A program made the translations under genes and the position numbers. Below, piece by piece: positions 16,768 to 26,439 of a stretch of DNA of 64,000 bases. The stretch covers positions 1 through 64,000 of the forward strand of contig NZ_JACJVR010000059.1 of assembly GCF_014212175.1 (NCBI RefSeq), given 5' to 3'. The notes below the pieces were generated by a model. The model saw only the letters and a list, made by a program, of their open reading frames with translations, made no database searches and was not told the origin of the DNA. Numbering within the stretch: the first letter of the stretch is position 1; each line of letters starts with the position of its first letter. This DNA is from Cohnella xylanilytica (GTDB taxonomy: Bacteria; Bacillota; Bacilli; Paenibacillales; Paenibacillaceae).

Positions 16768-18798
16768 ATGGGTACGCAACGCAAATCGATGCTGACCTCC
16801 GGGATCGTCCGAAGCGCGATCCGGGACAGCTTCGTCAAATTGAATCCGGCGACAATGATGAAAAATCCGGTTCTGTTCGTCGTCGAGGTCGGAACCTTCA
16901 TCGTGCTGCTGATGACGATTTTCCCCGTCTACTTCGATACGAAGGACGACATCGGCTTTAACGCGACGGTGTTCCTGATTCTGCTGTTCACGTTGCTGTT
17001 CGCGAACTTCGCGGAAGCGCTGGCCGAAGGCCGAGGCAAGGCGCAGGCAAATACGCTGAAAAAGACGAAGAAAGAGGTTCTGGCGAACAAGGTCGTCGGT
17101 AACGGGACGAAGACCGTCCCGTCCGTCGAGCTTCGCAAGGGCGACATCGTCGTCGTCTCCCAGGGCGAGATGATTCCCGGGGACGGCGAAGTCGTCGAAG
17201 GGATCGCATCGGTGGACGAATCGGCGATCACCGGCGAGTCGGCGCCCGTCATTAAGGAATCGGGCGGGGACTTCAGCTCCGTCACCGGCGGGACGCGCGT
17301 CGTCAGCGACCGCATTCTCGTTCGCATCACGGCCGATCCCGGCGAATCGTTCATCGACCGGATGATCTCGCTCGTGGAGGGGGCGAAGCGCCAGAAGACG
17401 CCGAACGAACTGGCGCTGAACACGCTGCTAGCCAGCTTGACGCTTATTTTCCTTATCGTCGTCGTGACGCTCGCTCCGATCGCCGATTATTTGAATATCG
17501 AGCTTCAAGTGCCGGTGCTGATCTCCTTGCTTGTCTGTCTGATTCCGACGACGATCGGGGGCCTCTTGTCCGCCATCGGCATCGCCGGAATGGATCGGGT
17601 CACCCAATTCAACGTGCTGGCGATGTCCGGCAAGGCGGTCGAAGCGGCGGGCGACATCAATACGATGATTCTCGACAAGACCGGCACGATCACGTACGGG
17701 AACCGGATGGCCAGCGAGTTCATTCCCGTCGGCGGGGCGACCCGCGAGCGGGTCGCCGAATGGGCGGCCGTCGGGTCCGTCAAGGACGATACGCCGGAAG
17801 GCCGATCGGTGCTGGAGTTGATGCGAACGGGCTCGTTCCGTTACGACGATATGGTCGCCGAAGGCGGAGAATTCATCGAATTCAAGGCGGAGACGCGCAT
17901 GAGCGGCATCGACCTGAAGGACGGGCGGAAGGTGCGCAAGGGCGCGGTCGACGCGGTGAAGAGATGGGTCGCTTCGCAAGGAGGCTCGATTCCAGCCGAT
18001 CTGGACGCCCGCGGAGAGAGCATCGCCCGCGAAGGAGGAACGCCTCTCGCGGTCGCCGTCGACGCCCGGATCCTTGGGCTGATCTATCTGAAGGATACCG
18101 TCAAGCCCGGCATGCGAGAGCGGTTCGAGCAATTGCGCCGGATGGGGATCAAGACGATCATGTGCACCGGCGACAACCCGCTCACCGCGGCCACGATCGC
18201 TCTCGAGGCGGGCGTCGACGACTTCATCGCGGAGAGCAAGCCGGAGGACAAGATCGCGGTCATTCGCCGCGAGCAAGCCGAAGGGAAGCTCGTCGCCATG
18301 ACCGGCGACGGCACGAACGACGCGCCGGCGCTCGCCCAAGCCGACGTCGGGCTGGCGATGAACAGCGGCACGGCCGCCGCGAAGGAAGCGGCCAACATGG
18401 TCGATCTGGACTCCGATCCGTCCAAGATCATCGAAGTCGTCGCCATCGGCAAGCAGCTGCTCATGACGAGAGGAGCGCTGACCACGTTCAGCATCGCCAA
18501 CGACGTCGCCAAGTATTTCGCCATCATCCCGGCGATGTTCACTCTTGCCATCCCCGAGATGCGCGTTCTGAACGTGATGGGGCTCGGAACGCCGATGTCG
18601 GCGATCCTGTCGGCGTTGATCTTCAACGCCATCATCATCCCGCTGCTCATCCCGCTCGCGATGAAGGGCGTATCCTACAAGCCGCTCCGCGCATCGAAGC
18701 TGCTCGGGCGCAATATCGCCATCTACGGGCTCGGCGGAATGATCGTCCCGTTCGTCGGCATCAAGCTGATCGATCTGGTCGTTCATTTGTGGGTATAA
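16768..18798 (+). CDS. kdpB: potassium-transporting ATPase ATP-binding subunit B
   Basis: 676-aa P-type ATPase catalytic subunit. Phosphorylation motif DKTGT (Asp about 302), TGES loop (about 155-158; the serine corresponds to the inhibitory phosphorylation site of E. coli KdpB), hinge [16 protein letters not shown] (about 515). Hydrolyses ATP to drive K+ import through KdpA. Start ATG at 16768 is preferred over the in-frame ATG at 16762 because GAGGTGA lies 7 nt before the former and only 1 nt before the latter. Confidence 0.95.
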   Translation: MGTQRKSMLTSGIVRSAIRDSFVKLNPATMMKNPVLFVVEVGTFIVLLMTIFPVYFDTKDDIGFNATVFLILLFTLLFANFAEALAEGRGKAQANTLKKTKKEVLANKVVGNGTKTVPSVELRKGDIVVVSQGEMIPGDGEVVEGIASVDESAITGESAPVIKESGGDFSSVTGGTRVVSDRILVRITADPGESFIDRMISLVEGAKRQKTPNELALNTLLASLTLIFLIVVVTLAPIADYLNIELQVPVLISLLVCLIPTTIGGLLSAIGIAGMDRVTQFNVLAMSGKAVEAAGDINTMILDKTGTITYGNRMASEFIPVGGATRERVAEWAAVGSVKDDTPEGRSVLELMRTGSFRYDDMVAEGGEFIEFKAETRMSGIDLKDGRKVRKGAVDAVKRWVASQGGSIPADLDARGESIAREGGTPLAVAVDARILGLIYLKDTVKPGMRERFEQLRRMGIKTIMCTGDNPLTAATIALEAGVDDFIAESKPEDKIAVIRREQAEGKLVAMTGDGTNDAPALAQADVGLAMNSGTAAAKEAANMVDLDSDPSKIIEVVAIGKQLLMTRGALTTFSIANDVAKYFAIIPAMFTLAIPEMRVLNVMGLGTPMSAILSALIFNAIIIPLLIPLAMKGVSYKPLRASKLLGRNIAIYGLGGMIVPFVGIKLIDLVVHLWV

Positions 18799-18841
18799 CG
18801 AACCCGACCTAACTTTAATCCGAAGAAAGAAGGCTATCGCA

Positions 18842-19450
18842 ATGAATCAGACCACCGAACATCCGGGTCCGTCGGCCGGTTCTTCCGCCTGGATCGCCTT
18901 GCGGGCCGGCTTCGTCTTCATCGTGCTGTGCGGCATCGCTTACCCGCTGCTGTGTACCGGCCTGGCGCAATGGTTCATGCCCGGCCAAGCGAACGGCAGC
19001 TTGATCCGGGACGCGTCCGGCCAGACGGTCGGCTCGGAGCTGATCGGCCAGTCGTTCGCGGACCCTCGCTACTTCCAGGGCCGCGTATCCAGCATCGATT
19101 ACAAAGCGGAAGCGTCGGGCTCGAACAACTACGGGCCGTCCAATCCGGACCTGCTGAAGCGGACGCAAGACTCGATCGAAGCCTGGAAGCAGGCGAACCC
19201 CGGCGTCCCCATCTCCGAACTGCCGATCGACCTCATCACCAACTCCGGCTCCGGTCTGGATCCGCATATTTCGCCGGAATCGGCCGCCGTGCAAGTGCCG
19301 CGGATCGCCAGGCTGACGGGCATCGCCGAGGACGATCTGCGGAAGCTGGTCGACAAGCATACGGAAGGGCGGGACCTCGGGCTCTTCGGCGAGCCGAGGG
19401 TCAACGTGCTGAAGCTGAACCTGGACTTGAAGTCGCTCCTGACGGAATAG
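18842..19450 (+). CDS. kdpC: potassium-transporting ATPase subunit C
   Basis: 202 aa. Single N-terminal transmembrane helix (about 18-42), then the KdpC extracytoplasmic domain with [37 protein letters not shown] and [22 protein letters not shown], all hallmark KdpC motifs. Couples KdpA and KdpB. AAGAAAGAAGG upstream; 43 bp after kdpB. Confidence 0.95.
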   Translation: MNQTTEHPGPSAGSSAWIALRAGFVFIVLCGIAYPLLCTGLAQWFMPGQANGSLIRDASGQTVGSELIGQSFADPRYFQGRVSSIDYKAEASGSNNYGPSNPDLLKRTQDSIEAWKQANPGVPISELPIDLITNSGSGLDPHISPESAAVQVPRIARLTGIAEDDLRKLVDKHTEGRDLGLFGEPRVNVLKLNLDLKSLLTE

Positions 19451-19531
19451 AACTTGCGAACATGCACGGACCCAATCTTGCCTCGCTCGCGGGATGGGGT
19501 TCCGCGCGCGCCAGGGAGGAGGGTCGACGCG

Positions 19532-21853
19532 ATGACGGAATTCCGCCGCAAGACGCCGGAAGAGCTGCTGTACTCGATAAGGAAGGCGAGAATGGGAAGG
19601 TTGAAAATCGTGATCGGCTCCGCAAGCGGCGCGGGGAAGACGTACCATATGCTGCAGGAAGGCCATACGTTGAAGGCGAAAGGCATCGACGTCGTCGTCT
19701 GCGCCGCGTCCGCCGCGCTGCGGCCGGAGACGGATCGACAGATCGGCGATCTGGAACGGATGGCGGGCATTCCCTGGACGCGGGACGGCGTTCCGCAGGA
19801 GGATCTGGACCTCGAAGCGTTGGTCGCCCGCGACCCGGAAGTCGCGCTCGTGGACGGATTAGCCCACCGCAATCGGGAAGGGGCCCGGTTCCCCGCGCGG
19901 CTGGACGACATTCAATATTTGCTCAGCCGCGGAATAAGCGTTATTACGACGATCAACGTCTACGAGCTGGACGGGGTCGACGACGTTGCGTATAAACTGA
20001 CGGGCATCAAAGTCCGGGATACGGCGCCTTCCCACACGCTGGAGCTGGCGGACGAAGTTCGCCTCATCGACGTGACGCCAGAGACGATTCTGGAACGGCT
20101 GTCCGGCGAACCGATCGAACGGGGGAAATCCAGGCTGCTGATGCGCGGCAATCTCGCCAAGCTGCGGGAGCTGTCGCTTCGCCTCGTCGCGAGCGGAGTC
20201 AACGACTCGCTCGAGAAGCATCGCGAGGAGCTCGGCCTGCAGGGGCCTTCGGGCGCGTCGGAGCGCATTCTCGTCGCGACGCAATACCACTGGAACGGGT
20301 CCATCTACGTCCGACGCGGGCAGCAGATCGCCAAGCGGCTGGGCGGCGATCTGCGCATCGTCTCGTTCGTCCGGCCGAAGAGCCCGTTGACGAAGGAAGC
20401 CGCGGCGTTCAAGCGTTCGATCCTGCAGCTGGCAGACAAGGTGGAAGGAACGTTCGAGGAAGTGGGCGTTCCTTCCCGTAGAGCGATTCCTCGAGCGTTA
20501 GCGAACTACGCGGTCGAACACAAGATTACGAGGATCGTCCTGGGGCATTCCAGGGAGAGCCGCTGGCAGGAGCTGCGGAAGGGCTCCGTCGCAGGCGGAC
20601 TCGTCAAGCGCATCCGCAATACGGACCTCTTCTTCGTGGCCGACCGCGCGCGGACGGAGGGCGAGCGGATTCTTCCGACCCGGACCCGAAGCGGGGACAG
20701 ACCCGAGCCGTACAGGAGACTTAGCGAGACCGAGCTGGAAGCTGCGATCGAACGAATCCGGCGGGGCAAATTCAAGCTGTACGTCGGGGCGGCTCCGGGC
20801 GTCGGCAAGACGTACGCGATGCTTCGGGAAGGCAACGAACTGCTGAAGCGAGGCATCGACGTCATGATCGGCTTGCTGGAGACGCATGGCCGGGCAGAGA
20901 CGCTCGCTCAGGCTGGCGAGCTGCGGACGATCCCCCGTCTCCAGACCGTCTACATGGGAAGCAAGCTCGAAGAGATGGATACCGATGCGATTATCAAGCG
21001 CAACCCGGAAGTCGTGCTGATCGACGAACTGGCACACGCGAACGTCCCGGGAAGCTCTCGCCGGAAGCGGTACGAAGACGTGCTGGCCATCCTGAACGCC
21101 GGCATCTCCGTCATCTCGACGTTGAACGTGCAGCATCTGGAGAGCCTCAACGACTCCGTCGAACAGATCACCGGCATCCGCGTCCGGGAGACGGTCCCGG
21201 ACAGCCTGATCCGCTTGGCCGACGAGGTGCAGCTGATCGACGTCGCGCCGGAAGCCCTCCAGCAGCGAATGAAGGAGGGCAAAATCTACGACCGAAGCAA
21301 GATCGACCAAGCGCTGAGCCGCTTCTTCAAGCTGGGGAACCTGATCGCGCTGCGGGAGCTGGCGCTTCGGGAGATCGCCGACGACGTCGACGAACGTCTG
21401 GAAGCGTGGGATCGAAGCGAATCCCTTCGCGGACCTTGGAGGAGGGAAGAGGTCATCTTCGTGGCGGTGACGACAAGCGGCAATGCGGAGCGTCTCATCC
21501 GCCGCGGCTTCCGGATCGCGAACCGGCTGAAGGCGGCTTGGCGCGTCTCATACGTGCACGCGGAGCGGTCGCTTCCGGAAGCTCTGGCAGGGCGCCTGGA
21601 GAAGCTGAAGGAACTGACCGTTCGACTTGGCGGCGCGTTCGAGGTCGAATGCGCCGGGCATCGGAGGCAGATCGCTGTCCGGTTGATCCGCCAAGCCGAC
21701 GAAGCGAAGGCGACCCAGATGATCGTCGGCCAATCGGCCCGCGGATGGCTATCTACGCTATGGAGAGGATCTGTCGTAGGCGGAATATTGCGCCATGCCC
21801 GACACATGGACGTTCTGATCGTCGCGGATTTCGATTCCATTGTCAGACAATAA
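19532..21853 (+). CDS. tandem KdpD N-terminal/USP sensor protein without kinase domain
   Basis: 773 aa made of two consecutive copies of the KdpD input module. Copy 1 (about 5-370): Walker A GSASGAGKT, degenerate Walker B VALVDGLAHRN, USP-like domain (about 250-370). Copy 2 (about 400-773): canonical GAAPGVGKT, VLIDELAHANVPGS, NVQHLESLNDSVEQITGIRVRETVPD, GNLIALRELALREIADDVD, and a second USP domain. No transmembrane, HisKA or ATPase domain follows. In S. aureus the KdpD USP domain binds c-di-AMP, so this is likely the sensor half of a split KdpD acting with the kinase at 12504. ATG 19532 follows GGGAGGAGG; an upstream TTG at 19454 lacks support. Last gene of the kdp operon. Confidence 0.85.
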   Translation: MTEFRRKTPEELLYSIRKARMGRLKIVIGSASGAGKTYHMLQEGHTLKAKGIDVVVCAASAALRPETDRQIGDLERMAGIPWTRDGVPQEDLDLEALVARDPEVALVDGLAHRNREGARFPARLDDIQYLLSRGISVITTINVYELDGVDDVAYKLTGIKVRDTAPSHTLELADEVRLIDVTPETILERLSGEPIERGKSRLLMRGNLAKLRELSLRLVASGVNDSLEKHREELGLQGPSGASERILVATQYHWNGSIYVRRGQQIAKRLGGDLRIVSFVRPKSPLTKEAAAFKRSILQLADKVEGTFEEVGVPSRRAIPRALANYAVEHKITRIVLGHSRESRWQELRKGSVAGGLVKRIRNTDLFFVADRARTEGERILPTRTRSGDRPEPYRRLSETELEAAIERIRRGKFKLYVGAAPGVGKTYAMLREGNELLKRGIDVMIGLLETHGRAETLAQAGELRTIPRLQTVYMGSKLEEMDTDAIIKRNPEVVLIDELAHANVPGSSRRKRYEDVLAILNAGISVISTLNVQHLESLNDSVEQITGIRVRETVPDSLIRLADEVQLIDVAPEALQQRMKEGKIYDRSKIDQALSRFFKLGNLIALRELALREIADDVDERLEAWDRSESLRGPWRREEVIFVAVTTSGNAERLIRRGFRIANRLKAAWRVSYVHAERSLPEALAGRLEKLKELTVRLGGAFEVECAGHRRQIAVRLIRQADEAKATQMIVGQSARGWLSTLWRGSVVGGILRHARHMDVLIVADFDSIVRQ

Positions 21854-21967
21854 GGCTAAGCGAGAGATTGCTTATAATAGTCGAATCCACGGGCAAGAAA
21901 ACGCCCCTGTATTCGCTTACACTCATTCAAAACTTCTCAGGCGAGGCGAAATCGGCGGAAATGCGGT

Positions 21968-21997
21968 TTTACAGGAACGGCACGGCGGCGTTATGAT
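21968..21997 (+). promoter_or_regulatory. promoter of kimA leader
   Basis: TTTACA at 21968-21973, 18-bp spacer, TATGAT at 21992-21997. The predicted start near 22004 is about 10 nt before the riboswitch. A second TATAAT at 21874-21879 lacks a clear -35. Confidence 0.65.
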
Positions 21998-22012
21998 CGT
22001 CTCATCCCATCC

Positions 22013-22170
22013 ATCGCTTAATTTTCCATAGGAAAAACGGGGGAACCAACGGAACGCCAAGACCGGCGTTCAGGGGTGAATCGGCGTTAGAACCATCTGT
22101 CGCCGTAGGGCTACTCGCGCGGCCCGAATCCGTCAGCTAACCTCGTAAGCGTCGCATGAGAGGTGAGATC
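22013..22170 (+). ncRNA. c-di-AMP riboswitch (ydaO/yuaA class) upstream of kimA
   Basis: Conserved ydaO blocks in order: TCGCTTAAT, ACGGGGGAACCAA, GGGGTGAATC, TAGGGCTACTCGCGCGGCCCG, AATCCGTCAGCTAACC, TCGTAAGCG, GAGAGGTGAGA. Same class as the element before the kdp operon. Followed by a terminator and then kimA, the classical target gene of this riboswitch in B. subtilis. Confidence 0.92.
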
Positions 22171-22188
22171 GCTTGGGTTGATTTTCGG

Positions 22189-22216
22189 ACCGCAAGGGTT
22201 TCCTTGCGGTTTTTTG
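22189..22216 (+). terminator. riboswitch-controlled terminator before kimA
   Basis: 9-bp stem ACCGCAAGG (22189-22197)/CCTTGCGGT (22202-22210) followed by TTTTT. Positioned between the c-di-AMP aptamer and the kimA start. Confidence 0.9.
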
Positions 22217-22320
22217 CTGCGCGAAGATAAGGGCGGGGGAGGCGTAGAACCTGCATAGATCGCGTATGGAAGGGTAAAGGATATGCATAATCGAATTTTG
22301 ACGAAAAGCGGTGAAGGCCC

Positions 22321-24147
22321 TTGTTCTCCAATCTTAAACGGTTATTGATCGGCCGGCCGCTGAAGTCCGCGGAGCTCGGCGAGCAGAAGCTCACCAAGAC
22401 CAAGGCGCTCGCCATTCTCTCTTCGGACGCCTTGTCCTCCGTCGCTTACGGCCCGGAACAAATTCTGATCGTGCTGATTACGGTCGGCATCGCGGCGTTC
22501 TGGTACTCGATTCCGATCGGCATCGGCGTCTTGGTTCTCTTGATCGCCCTTATTCTGTCCTACCGGCAGATCATCTACGCCTACCCGCACGGCGGAGGGG
22601 CCTACGTCGTATCCAAGGAGAACCTCGGGAAGATTCCGGGACTCGTGGCCGGCGGCTCGCTGCTGGTCGATTACATTCTGACGGTCGCCGTCAGCGTGTC
22701 GGCGGGCACGGACGCGATAACATCTGCGTTCCCAAGCTTGCACGCGTATACGGTGCCGATCGCGGTCGTCTTCGTCGTTCTGATTACGCTTCTGAATCTG
22801 CGCGGCGTAACGGAATCGGCATCCATCCTGGCTTACCCGGTCTATTTGTTCGTCCTGGCGTTGTTTATTCTGATCGGCGCCGGCCTGTACAAGATCGCGA
22901 CCGGCGGAATTCCCGCCGACATGCATGCGCCGGTCGGCACGCCGGTAGCGGGCATTAGCCTGTTCCTTCTGCTGCGGGCGTTCGCTTCGGGAAGCTCGGC
23001 GCTGACCGGCGTAGAGGCCATCTCCAACGCGATCCCGAACTTCAAGGAGCCGGCGCCGCGCAACGCGGCGAAGACGCTGCTCGCGATGGGAGGCCTGCTG
23101 GCCGTTCTGTTCTCCGGAATCGTGTATCTGGCCTATTATTACGGGGTTACGCCCAAGGAAGAGGTCACCGTCGTCTCCCAAATCGCCGAGACGACGTTCG
23201 GCCGGAACTTCCTGTACTTCTTCATCCAAGGAACGACGGCGCTCATCCTGATTCTCGCCGCGAATACCGGGTATTCGGCGTTCCCTCTGCTTGCGGTCAA
23301 TCTCGCCAAGGACCGGTTCATCCCGCGCATGTTCATGGTTCGCGGCGACCGGCTCGGCTATTCGAACGGAATCATCATGCTGGGCGTGCTGTCGATCGTC
23401 CTGATCGTCGCCTTCAAGGGGAAGACCGAGCATCTCATTCCGCTGTACGCCGTCGGCGTGTTCATTCCGTTCACGCTGTCGCAGACGGGCATGATTCTGA
23501 AGTGGCTGCGCGAGAAGCCGGCCGGTTGGGCCGGGAAGCTGGCGGCGAACGCGCTGGGCGCGTTGATCAGCTTGACGGTCACCGTCATGTTCTTCCTGAC
23601 CAAGTTCGCCCAGGTTTGGCCGGTGCTCGTATTCCTGCCGCTCATTCTCTACCTGTTCCACCGGATCAACAAGCACTTCGTCGCGGTCGGGGAACAGCTT
23701 CGCCTGACCACCTGCGAACCGCCGGTTCCGATCGAGGGCAACGTCATCGTCCTGCCCGTGGCGGGCATCACGCACGTAGTCGAGCATTCCGTCAACTACG
23801 CCAAGTCGCTGAAGGCGGACCAGATTATCGCGGTGTACATTCCGTTCGAGAGGGAAGAGGAGGCGGTCTTCGAGGAGAAGTGGAAGAGGTGGATGCCGGA
23901 CGTTCGGCTCGTCACTCTGCATTCCCCGTACCGCAGCATCATTCAGCCGCTGATGAAGTTCATCGACACGGTGGAGCGCAAGGCGCGGGAGAACCATTAC
24001 CAGGTGACGGTCATTATCCCGCAGTTCATCCCGAAGAAGGGGTGGCACAACTTCCTGCACAACCAGACGAGCTTCGTCATTCGGGCCACGCTGCTGTACC
24101 GGAAGGACGTGATCGTGACGACGGTTCCGTATCATTTGAAGAAGTAG
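22321..24147 (+). CDS. kimA: KimA-type high-affinity potassium importer
   Basis: 608 aa, the length of B. subtilis KimA (YdaO, 607 aa). APC-superfamily membrane protein with about twelve hydrophobic segments (about 45-460) and a cytosolic C-terminal domain (about 470-608, USP-like: VIVLPVAGITHVVEHSVNYAKSLKADQIIAVYIPFE). Motifs SSDALSSVAYGPEQ and YPHGGGAYVVSKENLG are typical. Imports K+ driven by the proton gradient; in B. subtilis inhibited by c-di-AMP at both RNA and protein level. Start is TTG at 22321 with GGTGAAGG upstream; no in-frame ATG fits the conserved N-terminus. Confidence 0.92.
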   Translation: MFSNLKRLLIGRPLKSAELGEQKLTKTKALAILSSDALSSVAYGPEQILIVLITVGIAAFWYSIPIGIGVLVLLIALILSYRQIIYAYPHGGGAYVVSKENLGKIPGLVAGGSLLVDYILTVAVSVSAGTDAITSAFPSLHAYTVPIAVVFVVLITLLNLRGVTESASILAYPVYLFVLALFILIGAGLYKIATGGIPADMHAPVGTPVAGISLFLLLRAFASGSSALTGVEAISNAIPNFKEPAPRNAAKTLLAMGGLLAVLFSGIVYLAYYYGVTPKEEVTVVSQIAETTFGRNFLYFFIQGTTALILILAANTGYSAFPLLAVNLAKDRFIPRMFMVRGDRLGYSNGIIMLGVLSIVLIVAFKGKTEHLIPLYAVGVFIPFTLSQTGMILKWLREKPAGWAGKLAANALGALISLTVTVMFFLTKFAQVWPVLVFLPLILYLFHRINKHFVAVGEQLRLTTCEPPVPIEGNVIVLPVAGITHVVEHSVNYAKSLKADQIIAVYIPFEREEEAVFEEKWKRWMPDVRLVTLHSPYRSIIQPLMKFIDTVERKARENHYQVTVIIPQFIPKKGWHNFLHNQTSFVIRATLLYRKDVIVTTVPYHLKK

Positions 24148-24168
24148 CGAATGAGGCAGAGGAAAAAG

Positions 24169-24214
24169 AAGAGGCGGATCCAACGTCATTCGTCTGACGC
24201 CGGATCCGCCTCTT
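24169..24214 (-). terminator. terminator of stalk-domain protein gene, between convergent genes
   Basis: 13-bp arms AAGAGGCGGATCC (24169-24181) and GGATCCGCCTCTT (24202-24214) with an inner CGTCA/TGACG stem. The minus strand runs into CTTCTTTTTCC, so it mainly terminates the minus-strand gene; it may also cap kimA transcripts. Confidence 0.8.
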
Positions 24215-24227
24215 CGATCTCGCTTCG

Positions 24228-26174
24228 TTAGCTGCTCGATTCCTCCGTCTCCGGAAGCCGGACCTCGAGCTCGGCCAAGTAATTGGACGTGACCGTCGTC
24301 CTCGGCTTGTTGAACTCGAATTCGGCCGATTCTCCCCAAGTGCCGACGAAGTTCAGCCGGATCTCCATCTCGTACGGATCGTGTCCTTCCGGCAGCCATC
24401 TCGCGGTCGCTTTGTACTTGCCGAGCGGAATGTCGCCGATGCCGAGACCGCCGTCGACGGGACCGATTTTCTTGACGATCGTCTCTCCGTCGCTGCCGTC
24501 CATCAGCTTGCCGATCGGAGTCAGCGTCAATTCCAGATCCTCGATCTTGAAGTCCGGACGGCCGAGCTCCCAGGTAACCCAAGAGTACACGAAGATTTGA
24601 CCGGTCAAGCCTTTCATCGTGAAATTGCGGACGGCTCCGTCCTTCCCCGAGAACGCCTTGTTCGGGTTGGACTCGAGATGGAACGTGAACGTCTGGCCGT
24701 TAAAGGTGGCGGTGACGTCCGCGGTCATGTTGTAGGTCGCTCCCTCGCGCGGAAGCTCGATCCGGTAGAAGCCGTTCGCGTCGGTCACGCCGATCGTATT
24801 GCTGTCGTAATACTGCGTGTTGTCGGCGAACACTTCGGCGCCTGGCACCGGCTTGCCGTCCTTCGTGCGCACATAGCCTTTGACGACGTAGGGCTCGGCT
24901 ATGTCGTTGGCGGGATTGGTCGTTCCCGAATTCGAATTGCCCGAATTGGAATTGCCGGCATTCGAGTTCCCGGAATTCGAATTGCCGGAGTTCGAGCTGC
25001 CCGGGTTGGCCGTACCCGAGCCCTCTTCGATCTTGATCGTCGTGATGCCGCCGGAAGAGGAGAACGAGACGCCGTATCCGCTGTTCTCCGCGAGGAAGCG
25101 CAGCGGAATAAGCGTGTTCCCGTTCACGATCTGGGCCGGGGTATCCAGGGCGACGTTCTGCCCGTTCACCTTCGCGGTGTTGCTATTTATGGTCAGTTCG
25201 ATCGTCAAGCCTTCCTTGGTGCCGATGGCTTGCTGCTTAGCGCCGACCCACTTCACCGTGAACCCGAGCGTCTCGAAGATTTTACGGAAGGGGACCAGCG
25301 TCGTGCCGTTCTTGATAATCGGCTTGCCGCCGGAGAACGCGATTTCATTCCCCTTGAACAGAACATGGATGTTGGATTGGGTATTGCCTCCAGGAGCGGG
25401 CTTCGGATCCGTCGTCGCGACGGGGCCGTTCGATCCGGTATTCGTGCCGGAACCCGAAGATCCGTTGGAACCGTTCGACGGCGAAGGCGAAGGAGACGGT
25501 TGCGGTTCTTGAGCAGGCTGAGGCGAAGGAGTCGGCTCCGGTGTCGGGCTAGGCGTCGGCGAAGGAGTCGGCGTCGGCGAAGGAGCGGGAGATGGGGTGC
25601 CGGCGGTTCCGGACGGTTCTGTCGATCCTTCCGCCGTCCAAGGGCTCTTGTACTTGATCGGCTTGGAGACGATCGTGCCTTGCGGCGTCTCGATCTCGAG
25701 CACGTAGTACTGCGTTTCCTTGATCGTGCCGTTATTGCTGGCGTAAAGATCGAACGTGAGGTTGCCCTGGAATTCGCCGACCGGCGTGTTCAGATCCTTG
25801 GTGAATCCGGGGTTGACGACGTTCTGATCCTGTTTGATCCCGAGCAGCCAACCGGTCGTGACGCGATTCGTTCTCCAGACGCCTTGGCTGTTGTCCTTCC
25901 CGTACGAATCCGTGGAACGAAGAACGACGGATTTGATGACGGTCTTCTGCTTCAGCTGGAGCTCCAGCTTGAAATGGCCGTCCTTGTTGCCTTCCGGCGT
26001 GAAGTCGGCGGCTCCGACGACGTCGGACGCCGTATCCAGCAGGCTGAACGAGCGAATGGAGACGCCCTCGGGTTCGGTCTCGCCGAACGCCGCCGCGATG
26101 CTGCCGGCGGCCAGGCTTCCGGCCAATACCGAGCTCAAGACGGCAAATTTGATCGATTTGTGCATGTTGGACAC
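24228..26174 (-). CDS. secreted copper-amine-oxidase-N (stalk) domain surface protein with low-complexity linkers
   Basis: 648 aa, secreted. Signal peptide about 1-31; N-terminal beta-rich domain (about 35-180); Pro/Ser/Thr linker with repeated SPTP (about 190-265); stalk domain of the copper amine oxidase N family (about 270-385: VLFKGNEIAFSGGKPIIKNG, TTLVPFRKIFETLGFTVKW, GNTLIPLRFLAENSGYGVSF); an SGNSN repeat linker (about 393-420); then a carboxypeptidase-regulatory-like domain (about 430-500, VKGYVRTKDGKPVPGAEVFAD) and a further beta domain. Stalk domains are common in Paenibacillus cell-surface proteins. Start is GTG at 26174 with GGAGG 9 nt upstream; ATG at 26165 is an alternative. Function unknown. 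Confidence 0.8.
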   Translation of the reverse strand: MSNMHKSIKFAVLSSVLAGSLAAGSIAAAFGETEPEGVSIRSFSLLDTASDVVGAADFTPEGNKDGHFKLELQLKQKTVIKSVVLRSTDSYGKDNSQGVWRTNRVTTGWLLGIKQDQNVVNPGFTKDLNTPVGEFQGNLTFDLYASNNGTIKETQYYVLEIETPQGTIVSKPIKYKSPWTAEGSTEPSGTAGTPSPAPSPTPTPSPTPSPTPEPTPSPQPAQEPQPSPSPSPSNGSNGSSGSGTNTGSNGPVATTDPKPAPGGNTQSNIHVLFKGNEIAFSGGKPIIKNGTTLVPFRKIFETLGFTVKWVGAKQQAIGTKEGLTIELTINSNTAKVNGQNVALDTPAQIVNGNTLIPLRFLAENSGYGVSFSSSGGITTIKIEEGSGTANPGSSNSGNSNSGNSNAGNSNSGNSNSGTTNPANDIAEPYVVKGYVRTKDGKPVPGAEVFADNTQYYDSNTIGVTDANGFYRIELPREGATYNMTADVTATFNGQTFTFHLESNPNKAFSGKDGAVRNFTMKGLTGQIFVYSWVTWELGRPDFKIEDLELTLTPIGKLMDGSDGETIVKKIGPVDGGLGIGDIPLGKYKATARWLPEGHDPYEMEIRLNFVGTWGESAEFEFNKPRTTVTSNYLAELEVRLPETEESSS

Positions 26175-26233
26175 AGGAAGAATCCTCCTCGACGCGATTG
26201 AATGTTTGACATTTTCTATGTAATCATCCGCAA

Positions 26234-26282
26234 GGTCATTTTAATAGTGACCTCGGTCAATGACCGGTCACCGTTCTGGTCA
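26234..26282. repeat. cluster of GGTCA/TGACC words upstream of stalk-protein gene
   Basis: GGTCA or its complement TGACC occurs at 26234, 26248, 26255, 26261, 26266 and 26278, forming nested inverted pairs (for example TGACCGGTCA at 26261-26270). It lies 60-110 bp upstream of the minus-strand start at 26174, where an operator would be expected. Function unknown. Confidence 0.4.
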
Positions 26283-26439
26283 TGAGGCGGACCCCCGATC
26301 GATAGGACTCGGTAACCCGGGGCATCCTTCCGCGGAACCGGATCGAGCAGGCGAATTTTGCCTTGTTGGCTATCCCCTCCGCGAGTAAAATGAGGTTGAA
26401 CGATCGCAGGCGAACAACACTACATAAGGATGTGGAATC

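Noticed and set aside
21874..21879. TATAAT as main kimA promoter
   Set aside because: No acceptable -35 at 16-18 bp; the pair at 21968/21992 is better placed immediately before the riboswitch.
22342..24582. Long minus-strand open frame of about 746 codons opposite kimA
   Set aside because: Highly charged, low-complexity translation typical of the shadow of a high-G+C gene; kimA on the plus strand is unambiguous.
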